Positions 17,627 to 26,076 of a DNA stretch of 64,000 nt are shown here, in pieces; positions within the stretch are counted from its first letter, which is position 1, and each line of letters opens with the position of its first letter. A program made the translations under genes and the position numbers. This DNA is from an uncultured Clostridia bacterium. GTDB taxonomy: Bacteria; Bacillota; Clostridia; Oscillospirales; QAKW01. A model generated the notes under the pieces. The model was not told where the DNA came from and did no database searches. It worked only from the letters and a program-made list of their open reading frames with translations. The DNA is taken from positions 62,001 through 126,000 of the forward strand of contig CALWYZ010000004.1 of the NCBI GenBank assembly GCA_944385895.1. The letters are read 5' to 3'.

Positions 17627-18790
17627 ATGAAGCTAACATACAAACACACGCTTGCGGCAAGCTATACAGGATATGTTACACAAGCAATAGTCAACAATCT
17701 TATACCGCTACTGTTTGTGACTTTTTCAAACCGATTTGATATAAATCTTACACAGATAAGCCTGCTTATAGTTATGAATTTCGGTGTCCAGATCATTGTA
17801 GACATAATAGCCGCAGCATATGTTGACAAAATCGGGTTTAAAACTCTGGCGGTAACGGCGCATATCTGTGCAGCTTTAGGACTTTGCGGGCTGTCGTTTT
17901 TACCATTTTTGTTTAATTCTCCGATTACAGGTATAATAATATCAGTAGTATTGTCCGCAGTCGGCGGAGGTCTTTGCGAAGTAGTGATAAGTCCTGTTGT
18001 TGAATCTTTGCCTCTGAAAAATAAAGCGGCGAATATGAGTATCCTGCATTCTTTTTACTGCTGGGGACAAATGGCGGTAATGTTGCTGTCAACGCTTTTT
18101 TTTGCAGTTTTCGCTATAGACAGCTGGAATATACTGCCGGTGATATGGGCGATAATACCCGCTCTTAATACGATATTGTTTGCTGCGGTTCCGGTTTATG
18201 CACTGTGTCAGCCGGAACAGAAAATGAAGTTTATAACGCTGATAACAAGCCCTGTATTCCTTGTTTTTTTTCTACTCATGTTCTGTGCCGGAGCAAGTGA
18301 ACTTTCAATGTCGCAATGGGCGTCTTACTTTGCAGAACAGGGACTTCATGTCACAAAAAGCGTCGGCGATCTGCTCGGTCCTTGTGCGTTTGCGCTTATG
18401 ATGGGGCTTGCAAGAGTATTTTTTGTAAAGTTTGAAAAGAAATACAAGCTTAAAACACTTCTCATACTGTCCTCTGTTATTTGTATTGCCTCATATCTTA
18501 CAGCTTCTCTTTGTCCGTGGCCGGTAGTATCTCTTCTGGGGTGCGCGGTTTGCGGCATGTCGGTAGGTATGATGTGGCCGGGGGTCATCAGTCTTGCTGC
18601 GCAGAAATACAAGCACGCAGGCGGGTCTATGTTTGCCGTGCTTGCAATAGGCGGAGATATCGGCTGCACTTTCGGGCCTTGGCTTGTAGGTATGATCGCT
18701 AACGGTTCCCAACACTTGCAAACAGGTCTTTTATTTGCTATAATTTTTCCGATGACAATGCTTATCGGGTGTTTGAAACTTAAAAAATAA
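17627..18790 (+). CDS. MFS transporter
   Basis: A 387-residue major facilitator superfamily permease with about 12 membrane segments. Between segments 2 and 3 it carries the loop AAYVDKIGFK, a form of the MFS motif GxxxDRxGRK. The N-terminus (YTGYVTQAIVNNLIPLLFV) and the overall length fit sugar- or drug-type MFS members without distinguishing them. AAGGGG lies upstream of the ATG. The Mrp-family gene begins 18 bases after its stop, so both are probably co-transcribed. The substrate cannot be deduced. Confidence 0.85.
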   Translation: MKLTYKHTLAASYTGYVTQAIVNNLIPLLFVTFSNRFDINLTQISLLIVMNFGVQIIVDIIAAAYVDKIGFKTLAVTAHICAALGLCGLSFLPFLFNSPITGIIISVVLSAVGGGLCEVVISPVVESLPLKNKAANMSILHSFYCWGQMAVMLLSTLFFAVFAIDSWNILPVIWAIIPALNTILFAAVPVYALCQPEQKMKFITLITSPVFLVFFLLMFCAGASELSMSQWASYFAEQGLHVTKSVGDLLGPCAFALMMGLARVFFVKFEKKYKLKTLLILSSVICIASYLTASLCPWPVVSLLGCAVCGMSVGMMWPGVISLAAQKYKHAGGSMFAVLAIGGDIGCTFGPWLVGMIANGSQHLQTGLLFAIIFPMTMLIGCLKLKK

Positions 18791-18808
18791 ATATAGGAGA
18801 TGTTTAAC

Positions 18809-19630
18809 ATGTCAGAATGTACACATGATTGCTCTACATGCGGGCAGGACTGCGCTTCAAGAAATCAGGGCATTCAAAAAGAAAAGCCGAATGAGCTTTC
18901 CAATATCAAAAAAGTAATAGGAGTAGTTTCCGGCAAGGGCGGCGTCGGCAAAAGCCTTGTAACAGCTATGCTGGCTGTTTCAATGCAGCGCCGCGGACTA
19001 AAAACGGCTCTGCTTGACGCAGATATCACAGGACCTTCCGCACCCAAGTTATTCGGTCTTAAAGTAAAAGCCGAAAGCGACAGCAACGGCATATATCCGG
19101 CCGAGACAAAAAGCGGTATTAAGGTCATGTCCCTCAACCTGCTGCTTGAAAATGAAAATGATCCTGTAATCTGGCGCGGACCTGTAATAGCGGGCGCCGT
19201 AAAACAGTTCTGGACAGATGTTATCTGGAACGACGTTGATTATATGTTTGTGGACATGCCTCCGGGTACGGGAGATGTACCGCTGACTGTCTTTCAAAGC
19301 CTGCCTGTTGACGGTATCATTGTAGTAACCTCACCTCAGGAACTGGTATCAATGATTGTTGCCAAAGCCGTAAAAATGGCTAAGCTTATGAATATACCGA
19401 TAATAGGCGTTATTGAAAATTACAGCTATCTTGTATGTCCCGACTGCGGTAAGCGCATAAATGTATTCGGCGACAGCCATATCGAAGAAATAACTGATAA
19501 AGAAAATATTGACCTTATTGCAAAAATACCGATTGATCCCAATCTTGCTTTGCAATGTGATAAAGGACTTATAGAGCTTTTTGAAGGCGACTGGATGGAA
19601 AACGCATGCAATAAAATCGAGAAACTGTAA
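18809..19630 (+). CDS. Mrp/NBP35-family P-loop ATPase (Fe-S cluster carrier)
   Basis: ATP-binding iron-sulfur carrier of the Mrp/ApbC/NBP35 family, 273 residues. It has the deviant Walker A GVVSGKGGVGKS, then DADITGPSAPKLFG, VDMPPGTGD, and a C-terminal CPDCGK (the CxxC that bridges a cluster in the dimer). An extra N-terminal cysteine cluster, CTHDCSTCGQDC, recalls NBP35-type ferredoxin-like ends. ATG 18809 is preferred: GGAG at 18796-18799 is 9 bases upstream, whereas the in-frame ATG at 18800 abuts it. It probably supplies clusters to cytoplasmic apoproteins. Confidence 0.93.
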   Translation: MSECTHDCSTCGQDCASRNQGIQKEKPNELSNIKKVIGVVSGKGGVGKSLVTAMLAVSMQRRGLKTALLDADITGPSAPKLFGLKVKAESDSNGIYPAETKSGIKVMSLNLLLENENDPVIWRGPVIAGAVKQFWTDVIWNDVDYMFVDMPPGTGDVPLTVFQSLPVDGIIVVTSPQELVSMIVAKAVKMAKLMNIPIIGVIENYSYLVCPDCGKRINVFGDSHIEEITDKENIDLIAKIPIDPNLALQCDKGLIELFEGDWMENACNKIEKL

Positions 19631-19650
19631 TATACTGTATCGGTGATTGT

Positions 19651-19944
19651 ATGAAATTCTGTTGTCTAACTCAGCTGTGCAAAAAAGAAATTATTTGTGC
19701 ACAGGACGGAAGAAAACTGGGTTACCCTACCGATGTACAGATCGACTGTAAATGCGGTCAGATATTAAATCTTATCGTACCTGATAAAAATGCTTTTTCA
19801 ATCTTTAGAGGTAAGGACTGCATTAAAATACCGTGGTGCGATGTAGAGCGTATCGGTGAAGACGTGATCTGGGTATGCGGATGTTATGACAGAAAGGACA
19901 GAGACTGTGACAGACATAATAAAAGAGACGACGGCTGTTGCTGA
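19651..19944 (+). CDS. YlmC/YmxH-family sporulation protein (PRC-barrel)
   Basis: A 97-residue PRC-barrel-type protein of the YlmC/YmxH family, common in endospore formers. Visible are CCLTQLCKKEIICAQDGRKLGYPTD-like opening residues, an IVPDKNAFSIFRG core and IPWCDVERIGEDVI near the end. It is unusually cysteine-rich (11 Cys), ending in GCC. It lies 20 bases after the Mrp gene and overlaps the likely start of the next gene, so the three are probably one operon. The molecular role is unknown. Confidence 0.85.
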   Translation: MKFCCLTQLCKKEIICAQDGRKLGYPTDVQIDCKCGQILNLIVPDKNAFSIFRGKDCIKIPWCDVERIGEDVIWVCGCYDRKDRDCDRHNKRDDGCC

Positions 19945-20458
19945 GCAATTACTTGAGGGCAGCAGTCTTAAGGCCGGTGACTTGGTAATAATAGGATGCT
20001 CGACAAGCGAAGTGACAGGCGGCATTATAGGCAAAAATTCATCCCCTGAAACAGGAGAAATAATATTCGGTACGCTTTATGGATTTTTCACAAAGCACGG
20101 GATATATATAGCCGCGCAGTGCTGCGAACATCTTAACCGTGCCGTTATTTTAGAGACGGAAATAGCAGAAAAGCGTGGATACGAGCGCGTAAATGTAGTG
20201 CCTTTCCCTAAAGCGGGAGGATCGTTTGCTACGGCGGCATACAAAACTTTTAAAGCTCCGTTTGCCGCCGAAAGCATAAAGGCAAACGCAGGAATAGACA
20301 TAGGCGGGACACTGATAGGTATGCACCTTATGACCGTTGCGGTACCGCTTAGAATAGACCAGCGCACAATAGGCGCGGCAAATGTGGTCTGCGCCAGAAC
20401 ACGCCCCAAGCTCATCGGCGGTGAGCGTGCACACTATGATGAACAACTAATGAAATAG
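19907..20458 (+). CDS. TIGR01440/DUF436 family protein (YwlG-like)
   Basis: A 183-residue conserved Firmicutes protein of the DUF436/TIGR01440 family, function unknown. Diagnostic stretches are VIIGCSTSEVTGG, GIYIAAQCCEHLNRA, FPKAGGSFATAAYK and GIDIGGTLIGMHL. I chose the GTG at 19907 because AAAGGA lies 8 bases upstream; an in-frame ATG at 19886 has no ribosome site. Either start overlaps the YmxH-like gene, indicating translational coupling. A terminator-like hairpin follows at once. Confidence 0.88.
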   Translation: MTDIIKETTAVAEQLLEGSSLKAGDLVIIGCSTSEVTGGIIGKNSSPETGEIIFGTLYGFFTKHGIYIAAQCCEHLNRAVILETEIAEKRGYERVNVVPFPKAGGSFATAAYKTFKAPFAAESIKANAGIDIGGTLIGMHLMTVAVPLRIDQRTIGAANVVCARTRPKLIGGERAHYDEQLMK

Positions 20459-20461
20459 AAT

Positions 20462-20490
20462 AAACAGGACGGCTTGGTCGTCCTGTTTTT
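20462..20490 (+). terminator. Short intrinsic terminator before MATE gene
   Basis: A 10-base-pair stem (20462-20471 with 20479-20488) that runs into a T5 tract. It lies only 11 bases before the MATE start codon and may allow partial read-through. Confidence 0.65.
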
Positions 20491-20500
20491 AAGGATTTTT

Positions 20501-21880
20501 ATGAAAATAGTTAAAGACAAAAACTTCTATAAAATGCTGTTTTCCATATGCGTACCGATAGCACTGCAAAATATAATCACCCAGGCTACAAATATTGCGG
20601 ATACACTTATGCTGGGAGCGGCGGATCAAAGCGGGATACTTCTCTCGGCGTCTTCGCTTGCAAACAATCCATTTTTTATACTGTCACTTGTCTGTTTCGG
20701 TCTTGCCAGCGGTTCATCGATACTATCTGCTCAGTACTGGGGTAAAAACGACCTTAAAGCAATACGAACCATAATATCCATGGTTGTCAAACTTGGCACA
20801 TTTATCGGACTGCTTTTTGCCGTTGCGGTAATTGCATTTCCGCAAACCGTGATGGGAATTTTTTCAAATAACGATGCAATAATAGATGCAGGTTCGCAAT
20901 ATCTTAGAATAATCGGGTTTGCATATGTATTTTTTGCGTTTGGCAACACCTTGCTGTGTGCACTCAGAGGTGTTCAGATAGTAAAAATATCGGTCTTTGT
21001 CAACCTGTCAAGCCTTGTTACCAATGTATTTTTAAACTGGGTGCTTATTTTCGGCAATCTCGGTGCTCCGATGCTTGGTATACGAGGCGCCGCAATAGCG
21101 ACATTGATAGCGCGGCTTGTTGAATTTATTGTGACGATCATATATGTATTCTGTATCGATAAAAAGCTTGCGCTGCGATTTTCACATATGACAAAATTCA
21201 GCAGGCTTCTTGCAAAGGATCTTGTAAGGTACAGTACTCCCGTTGTAATAAACGAGGTGATGTGGGCTATTGCGATCAGTATGCAGGCTGCGATTCTCGG
21301 ACATGTTACATATTCAACGGGAGACCCGGTAGCATCAAACACAATAGCTACCGTTATCTATCAGCTGGCGTCAGTAGTTATATTCGGAGTTGCCAATGCT
21401 GCAGCTGTCGTTGTGGGCAAGGCAATAGGTGAAAATCAGTCCAATATTGCTCTTGAACGTGCTCATACACTGAAAATCATAAGTCTTTTTATGGGGTTGT
21501 TAACTTTTGCAGTAATATTGCTGCTGCGCCCGCTTATACTCAGCTTTTACGATCTGCCGCAAGAAACTATACTGCTGACACACGACATGATATTTGTTAC
21601 AGCCGTTGCTTCTATATTTGTAAGCATCTCATCTGTGAGCATTGTCGGTATACTCCGCGGTGCGGGGGATACACGGTTTTGCCTGATAATTGAGCTTGCT
21701 CTTTTATGGGGTGTTGCGATTCCGTCGTCACTGGTCGCTGTTTATTTCAGTCTGCCGGTGCCTGTTGTGCTGGCATTTATGAAAACAGATGAACTGTTAA
21801 AGTCAATTACCTGTCTTATACGCCTTCACGGAAAAAGATGGCTCAACTGCGTAACACGAGATAAGCTTGATATTAATTGA
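20501..21880 (+). CDS. MATE family efflux transporter
   Basis: A 459-residue multidrug and toxin extrusion family transporter, using a Na+ or H+ gradient. It has about 12 membrane segments in two pseudo-symmetric halves. Diagnostic segments are PIALQNIITQATNIADTLMLG at the start, ASSLANNPFFILSLVCFGLASG and, in the second half, VVGKAIGENQ. ATG 20501 follows AAGGA with 5-base spacing; a longer frame from 20474 runs through the upstream hairpin and is unlikely. The substrate is unknown. Confidence 0.93.
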   Translation: MKIVKDKNFYKMLFSICVPIALQNIITQATNIADTLMLGAADQSGILLSASSLANNPFFILSLVCFGLASGSSILSAQYWGKNDLKAIRTIISMVVKLGTFIGLLFAVAVIAFPQTVMGIFSNNDAIIDAGSQYLRIIGFAYVFFAFGNTLLCALRGVQIVKISVFVNLSSLVTNVFLNWVLIFGNLGAPMLGIRGAAIATLIARLVEFIVTIIYVFCIDKKLALRFSHMTKFSRLLAKDLVRYSTPVVINEVMWAIAISMQAAILGHVTYSTGDPVASNTIATVIYQLASVVIFGVANAAAVVVGKAIGENQSNIALERAHTLKIISLFMGLLTFAVILLLRPLILSFYDLPQETILLTHDMIFVTAVASIFVSISSVSIVGILRGAGDTRFCLIIELALLWGVAIPSSLVAVYFSLPVPVVLAFMKTDELLKSITCLIRLHGKRWLNCVTRDKLDIN

Positions 21881-21973
21881 TTATAAATCATTTGCAACCA
21901 ACTGCAGTCATGCAAAAAAGCTTATTGCGTATGATTAACAGGTCCGTTATAAACAAACAACAGAAAAAGATGC

Positions 21974-22012
21974 CTCCTATGGTAGATTATATAAAACTAC
22001 CGTAGGAGTTTT
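21974..22012 (+). terminator. Intrinsic terminator
   Basis: Stem 21974-21985 pairs with 21997-22008 (one T-G pair), followed by TTTTG. It lies about 100 bases after the MATE gene. Confidence 0.7.
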
Positions 22013-22084
22013 GTTATACCAAAAAACCACCTAATAAAAATAAGTATCCCATTGGCAGAATGTGCATATTTTTTGAAGTTTAAG

Positions 22085-22510
22085 AGCTATGAAAAAGTAT
22101 ATTTGTTTAACAATAGTATCATTGTCTAAAAGACAAAAACCGAGCAAACTGTAAATCTTGTTTTAAGTACTCTAAGGGCTTCAAAAAAAGAAAAAGCAGC
22201 TCAGAGGTAAAGCTCCACAGTGACCAAGGCTTTCATACACTTCATTCGGGTTTTTTAAGCTAAATAAATTATACAACATTACACCATATATAAAAGAAAA
22301 CCCCTCATAACAATGCATTTGCTGAAAACTTCTTTTCAATTTTTAAAACGTAATATATTGAAAAAATAAAGCACAAGACCTATGAAGGTGCGCAAATCCA
22401 CTTATACATCCGCAAAGAATACAGCTTAAAACAAAACTGGCCCCCCTTGAAAAAAGTCAGTTTACTGCTTAGAATTTATTATTGAATACCATATAAGCCT
22501 TTTTGAAAAG
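22085..22510 (+). pseudogene. IS3-family transposase (OrfB, rve domain) relic, frameshifted
   Basis: Translated fragments in all three plus frames line up in order with the C-terminal half of an IS3/IS150-type OrfB integrase. They read KTKTEQTVNLVLSTL, then LHSDQGF (codons at 22213-22233, the second catalytic Asp region), NITPYIKENPS, then AENFFSIFKT with the catalytic Glu, then HKTYEGA. The last 75 bases (22428-22500) match a second copy at 25941-26018. Several stops and frameshifts make it clearly inactive. No N-terminal half or OrfA is recognised. Confidence 0.75.
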
Positions 22511-22813
22511 TTTAAAAATTCAAGGAAAATTAAATCGGCAATGCCTTTTTAGTAAATTTGCACATAAACCCGTCATATTAACGAAAAAAAACAGCACTAT
22601 TTTGTGCAATGCTACAAATTAAAAAAAATTAATAAATTTTGCAACATTTTCCATATTTTAAAACAAATATAAATGAAATTATAATTCAGCGGGCAGGGGG
22701 TGTCTGAAATGGTTTATTAACTTTACGCAAATCCCCATTTTGATATATTTGAAACTAACTTGACATGCTTAATGTAACAGTACGGTTCATATGTAAAAAT
22801 CAGGAGGGAATTT

Positions 22814-24535
22814 ATGCGAAAAAAGTTTAAAAGAATCATTTTGATACTGATTGTAATTTCATTGACAATTAGCAGTGTTCCTGCAGCAAGAGCAAGTGTT
22901 GCGGATTTGTCTACTCAGTTTGTAGGGTACAATTTAGTTTCGGGCACTGTAGTAAACGGTGTATATTTACGAGGAGCACCGTATTTTTCTACAGATGACT
23001 GCCCGGTATATTTCTATAAAATAAACGGTAATATTATTTATATAGCACCCGGTAAATCCATTACTGTAATTGAACGCGAGGAGGATTATTTCTATATAGC
23101 CTATCATTATAACGGAACATACTATTGCGGATATGTTCCGGTGGGCGATATAAGCTGTTCCGGCTATTCATGGAGCAATCACGACATACGCTGGCCGGGT
23201 CTGTATAACGGTATTCCGGAGGACGGATCAAGGATCCAGAACGTTTGTTACGGACCTGGGGACGCTTCATACTTTCTGCGCTGGTCTTCTGTTAACGTTG
23301 ACAGCACAGTTAGTACGCTTTTGCTAAGGAAAACCAACAGATACGCATTTATACAGCATATGATATATGACGGTAATGTCCTGAAATATGTCAGAGGATG
23401 GGTTTGGGGCAGCTATATAAATCCGTGGCCGAATATGCAACCTGATTCTGTGCCGTTTTTTTACTTTCATGACCAAATAACCGCTACTGAGGCTGGCGAA
23501 TTAAATATATATAATAATGTAATATATATCTTAAATAAAGGATCAGATAAGGCGCTTACCGTATCATCTACAGCTGATGGAACTATTCTTACTGTGACGG
23601 ATTTTAACGGAAGTGAAAATCAGGAATTTTCTCTTGTAAAAACAGGACATTCTCCGCCCTCCTATAAACTGTATTCACACTATGCGCATAAATATGTAGA
23701 AGTAGATCACGCAATATCTGACGGAGCTTTTCTGAAAATACGAAACTCTACAAGCGGTGACGGCAGAGACGAATTTGTAACAATACCATGGAGCTGGTCA
23801 AACAGACCTGATTCTTATCTTATATTGGGAGTACGAAGTAGCGGATTTTATAATTCTCTTACTGTAGATTCCTCTAATAGAGTAATTATGCATAAAAGGG
23901 AGGCATTATCTCATTACGATTGGGACTTAGTTCCAAAGAATTGGTATGGAGACACAAGCAGCCGTACAATTCAGAACGGCGGCAACAGTACAGTAAGCTA
24001 TAGGATAGATACAAATATAAATACATCTACTCATGTTACTCCCGCTATGGTACGGCGTGCTGCTGATTACTGGAATCAATGTGCTGAGGCAAACCTTGAC
24101 GATATCTCAATGATTTATGATTTTACTCTTGAACAAAACAGCAGCGCTTATGACTTTACCGTAAAGTATGTAAATCAATCACAGGTGCCAGAAGGATTAG
24201 AACAGGCATATGCTTATTTTGATGCTAAAATTTCAGACGGAAAATCTATTTTGGATTCAGAAGGATATTATGTATATTTTGAAAACTGGGATAATGTTGA
24301 ACTGTGTATTATAAGAGAAAATGTAGAAGACCTTACATCTGATGAGATAGTAAAAACAATAGTTCATGAATTTGGTCATTGTCTAAAAATGCCCCATACT
24401 GCTGTAAATAACAATATAGTATCTGTGCTCAATACAGGCAATTTCTATATGTTCCCTGATTTTGACTATTCAAATACAACAGGGAATTCTTTGGCGGATT
24501 ATGATCGCTATAGACTTGCTACAAAACGATTTTAA
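22814..24535 (+). CDS. Secreted metzincin-like metalloprotease with RICIN-type lectin domain
   Basis: A 573-residue exported protein. A signal peptide (about 1-27, cleavage near ARA-S) is followed by an SH3-like region (30-115). Residues 230-376 form a ricin-type beta-trefoil with repeated short QEF/YDWDLV-like units. The C-terminal matrixin-like protease domain (about 395-573) has His518-Glu519 in HEFGHCLKMPH and a Met-turn candidate in YMFPDFDY. The metal-binding spacing HExxHxxxxxH is right, but the usual Gly of HExxHxxGxxH is Lys. GGAGG lies upstream of the ATG. A lipoprotein gene begins 17 bases after the stop. Carbohydrate targeting and protease function are inferred from these domains. 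Confidence 0.8.
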   Translation: MRKKFKRIILILIVISLTISSVPAARASVADLSTQFVGYNLVSGTVVNGVYLRGAPYFSTDDCPVYFYKINGNIIYIAPGKSITVIEREEDYFYIAYHYNGTYYCGYVPVGDISCSGYSWSNHDIRWPGLYNGIPEDGSRIQNVCYGPGDASYFLRWSSVNVDSTVSTLLLRKTNRYAFIQHMIYDGNVLKYVRGWVWGSYINPWPNMQPDSVPFFYFHDQITATEAGELNIYNNVIYILNKGSDKALTVSSTADGTILTVTDFNGSENQEFSLVKTGHSPPSYKLYSHYAHKYVEVDHAISDGAFLKIRNSTSGDGRDEFVTIPWSWSNRPDSYLILGVRSSGFYNSLTVDSSNRVIMHKREALSHYDWDLVPKNWYGDTSSRTIQNGGNSTVSYRIDTNINTSTHVTPAMVRRAADYWNQCAEANLDDISMIYDFTLEQNSSAYDFTVKYVNQSQVPEGLEQAYAYFDAKISDGKSILDSEGYYVYFENWDNVELCIIRENVEDLTSDEIVKTIVHEFGHCLKMPHTAVNNNIVSVLNTGNFYMFPDFDYSNTTGNSLADYDRYRLATKRF

Positions 24536-24551
24536 AAGGAGGGAGAATGAA

Positions 24552-25589
24552 ATGAAAAGAATTACGGCAATAATAATATTAACAGTAATGGTAATAACAC
24601 TCAGTGCATGCAAAAGAAAGCCGGAGTCTATGGAACCGGGAGGAGCACAGACAGATGCAAGCGTATCAGAACAGGCTGAAAAAGAAAACAGCCGGGAAAA
24701 CACGGCAGATGATCAGGTATCGGAAACTACAGTATCGTCCGAAGAAAACATAAATGCTCAGGATAAGGCGGAGAGCGCAACAGACGATTCATCAGATACG
24801 GAACAGTCTGATACTCAGCAGGAAACACAGCAGCCTGAGGAGTCTGAAGAGCCTGAGGAGTCTGAAGAGCCTGCAGAGCCACAAGAGGAGGAGTATATAC
24901 CTTATCTGCCGGTTGACCTTGGGTATGTAGAGATAGTAGAAAAAGACGGCAAAAAACAGTATGTTGCAAAGCAGGATAAGTTTACTGTTGAGCTCCCTAT
25001 AACAGAAGAAATAAGAAATAAAGCATGGGAATATTCAAACAGTGAACGCATGACTACAAATTTTCTTTGCAATTCCTATATGGAATACGGAATTAGACAG
25101 AATCTACAAGAGTTAGAAGACAACATGTTTCAAAATAACTGTATAATAATAAAAGGAGTATTTTTACCTGAACATGGTACATCTGTTATAGAGTATGAAA
25201 AAGAAGAAATGAATGAAAATATAAATAGGGATTATTTTGCTGAAAAAATATATTCCAGATACAAATTTGATGTGCAAAAGATGTATTCACCATGTGAAGA
25301 AATACAAGCAGGGGACATAATACCTGTTGTATTAGAAGGCGGAATAGAGCAGCAGCCTGATGGTAATTATTTAGCCAGAGGTGGGTTTGCAATAAGAAAA
25401 TACAGAGATTTTACAAAAAGAACAGTTGAGGAGCGTACCTTTATCATAGGATTATATTTAGATGATTATGATCAGTATGGCGGGTACAAATATAGAACAA
25501 TATTCCTAAACGCATATGAGCAGATAGAGAACGGGACAGGAGACAAGGATAAACAGATATCATATGACATCCTTCAGAAGTACAATTAA
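24552..25589 (+). CDS. Lipoprotein with acidic linker, partner of upstream protease
   Basis: A 345-residue predicted lipoprotein with N-terminus MKRITAIIILTVMVITLSAC, in which LSAC is the lipobox. An acidic Ser/Glu/Gln/Thr linker (about 25-130) contains repeats of SEEPEE. The C-terminal domain (about 135-345) is not a named family I recognise. Its pattern NNCIIIKGVFL, then FDVQKMYSPCEEIQAGDII, then FIIGLYLDD resembles in order the domain of the two lipoproteins at 27975-29531. ATG 24552 follows AAAAGGAGGG. It shares an operon with the preceding metzincin. Function unknown; association with the protease is inference. Confidence 0.75.
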   Translation: MKRITAIIILTVMVITLSACKRKPESMEPGGAQTDASVSEQAEKENSRENTADDQVSETTVSSEENINAQDKAESATDDSSDTEQSDTQQETQQPEESEEPEESEEPAEPQEEEYIPYLPVDLGYVEIVEKDGKKQYVAKQDKFTVELPITEEIRNKAWEYSNSERMTTNFLCNSYMEYGIRQNLQELEDNMFQNNCIIIKGVFLPEHGTSVIEYEKEEMNENINRDYFAEKIYSRYKFDVQKMYSPCEEIQAGDIIPVVLEGGIEQQPDGNYLARGGFAIRKYRDFTKRTVEERTFIIGLYLDDYDQYGGYKYRTIFLNAYEQIENGTGDKDKQISYDILQKYN

Positions 25590-25781
25590 ATCAACAGCAC
25601 CATTGAACCGGTGGCTTGCTCCACCCCTATAAAAAGTGATTACCGGCTTAATCACTAAAAGTTTTGCTGAAGCATTGTGATCTCAGGCAGCCGCCTGTAC
25701 TTTAGTGCAAATACTAAAAATACTGACACCTATATTTGCCGTGAGCCAAACTTTTTATCTCATTATTTTCTTTTATAAAAA

Positions 25782-25837
25782 AACCTCCAGTATTTAAGTA
25801 GTGCGGTTAACAAACCACTGCTATTATACCGGAGGTT
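25782..25837. terminator. Long imperfect hairpin, probable terminator
   Basis: Nested complementary blocks AACCTCC/GGAGGTT, GTAT/ATAC, AGTAGTG/CACTGCT and GGTT/AACC form a stem of over 20 pairs with small interruptions. T-rich ATTCTTTTT follows on the plus strand and A-rich sequence precedes it. It may terminate the protease-lipoprotein operon. Confidence 0.6.
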
Positions 25838-25940
25838 ATTCTTTTTACATTTTTTTGGCTGACATAAAGCTGCCATTTTTTGCAGCTTTGCTCTTTTTCC
25901 CCCGGTAAAACAGGGGGGTATTTTTACGTCTAAAGACACC

Positions 25941-26018
25941 AAAACAAAACTGACTCCCCTTGAACAGAGAAGTCAGTAATTGCTTAAAATTTAATATTGA
26001 CTATCATAAAAGCCTTTA
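25941..26018 (+). mobile_element. IS3-family 3' end remnant (second copy)
   Basis: The frame TKLTPLEQRSQ followed by TAA matches the C-terminus of IS3-type OrfB. The surrounding 75 bases align with 22428-22500, including the conserved tail to AAGCCTTT. Only the extreme 3' end survives. Same orientation as the first relic. Confidence 0.65.
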
Positions 26019-26076
26019 TTGTACTGTTTGCACAAATCGGGACAGTCAAATATAAACAGGCCGTTACCTATTATGA

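Larger units (their letters stand above)
21881..22813. other. Gene-poor AT-rich region with a decayed IS3-family element
   Basis: The 933 bases hold a terminator (21974-22012), a frameshifted IS3-family transposase relic (about 22085-22510), and AT-rich sequence to the next gene. A TTGACA at 22760-22765 lies upstream of the protease gene but has no well-spaced -10. No intact gene is visible. Confidence 0.6.
25590..26076. other. Intergenic region with hairpins and an IS3 remnant
   Basis: The 487 bases contain a long hairpin (25782-25837), a small 8-base-pair hairpin (25866-25873 with 25882-25889) followed by CTCTTTTT, and an IS3-family 3' fragment (25941-26018). The stretch 25590-25780 shows no recognisable gene. 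Confidence 0.55.

Noticed and set aside
22760-22795. TTGACA at 22760 as promoter for the RICIN metzincin gene
   Set aside because: No acceptable -10 box lies 16-18 bases downstream; TATGTA is about 24 bases away. The true promoter is not identified.
25590-25780. Possible further transposase fragment before the second IS3 remnant
   Set aside because: Short hydrophobic frames such as TKSFAEAL appear, but no ordered match to IS3 OrfA or OrfB can be supported by eye.
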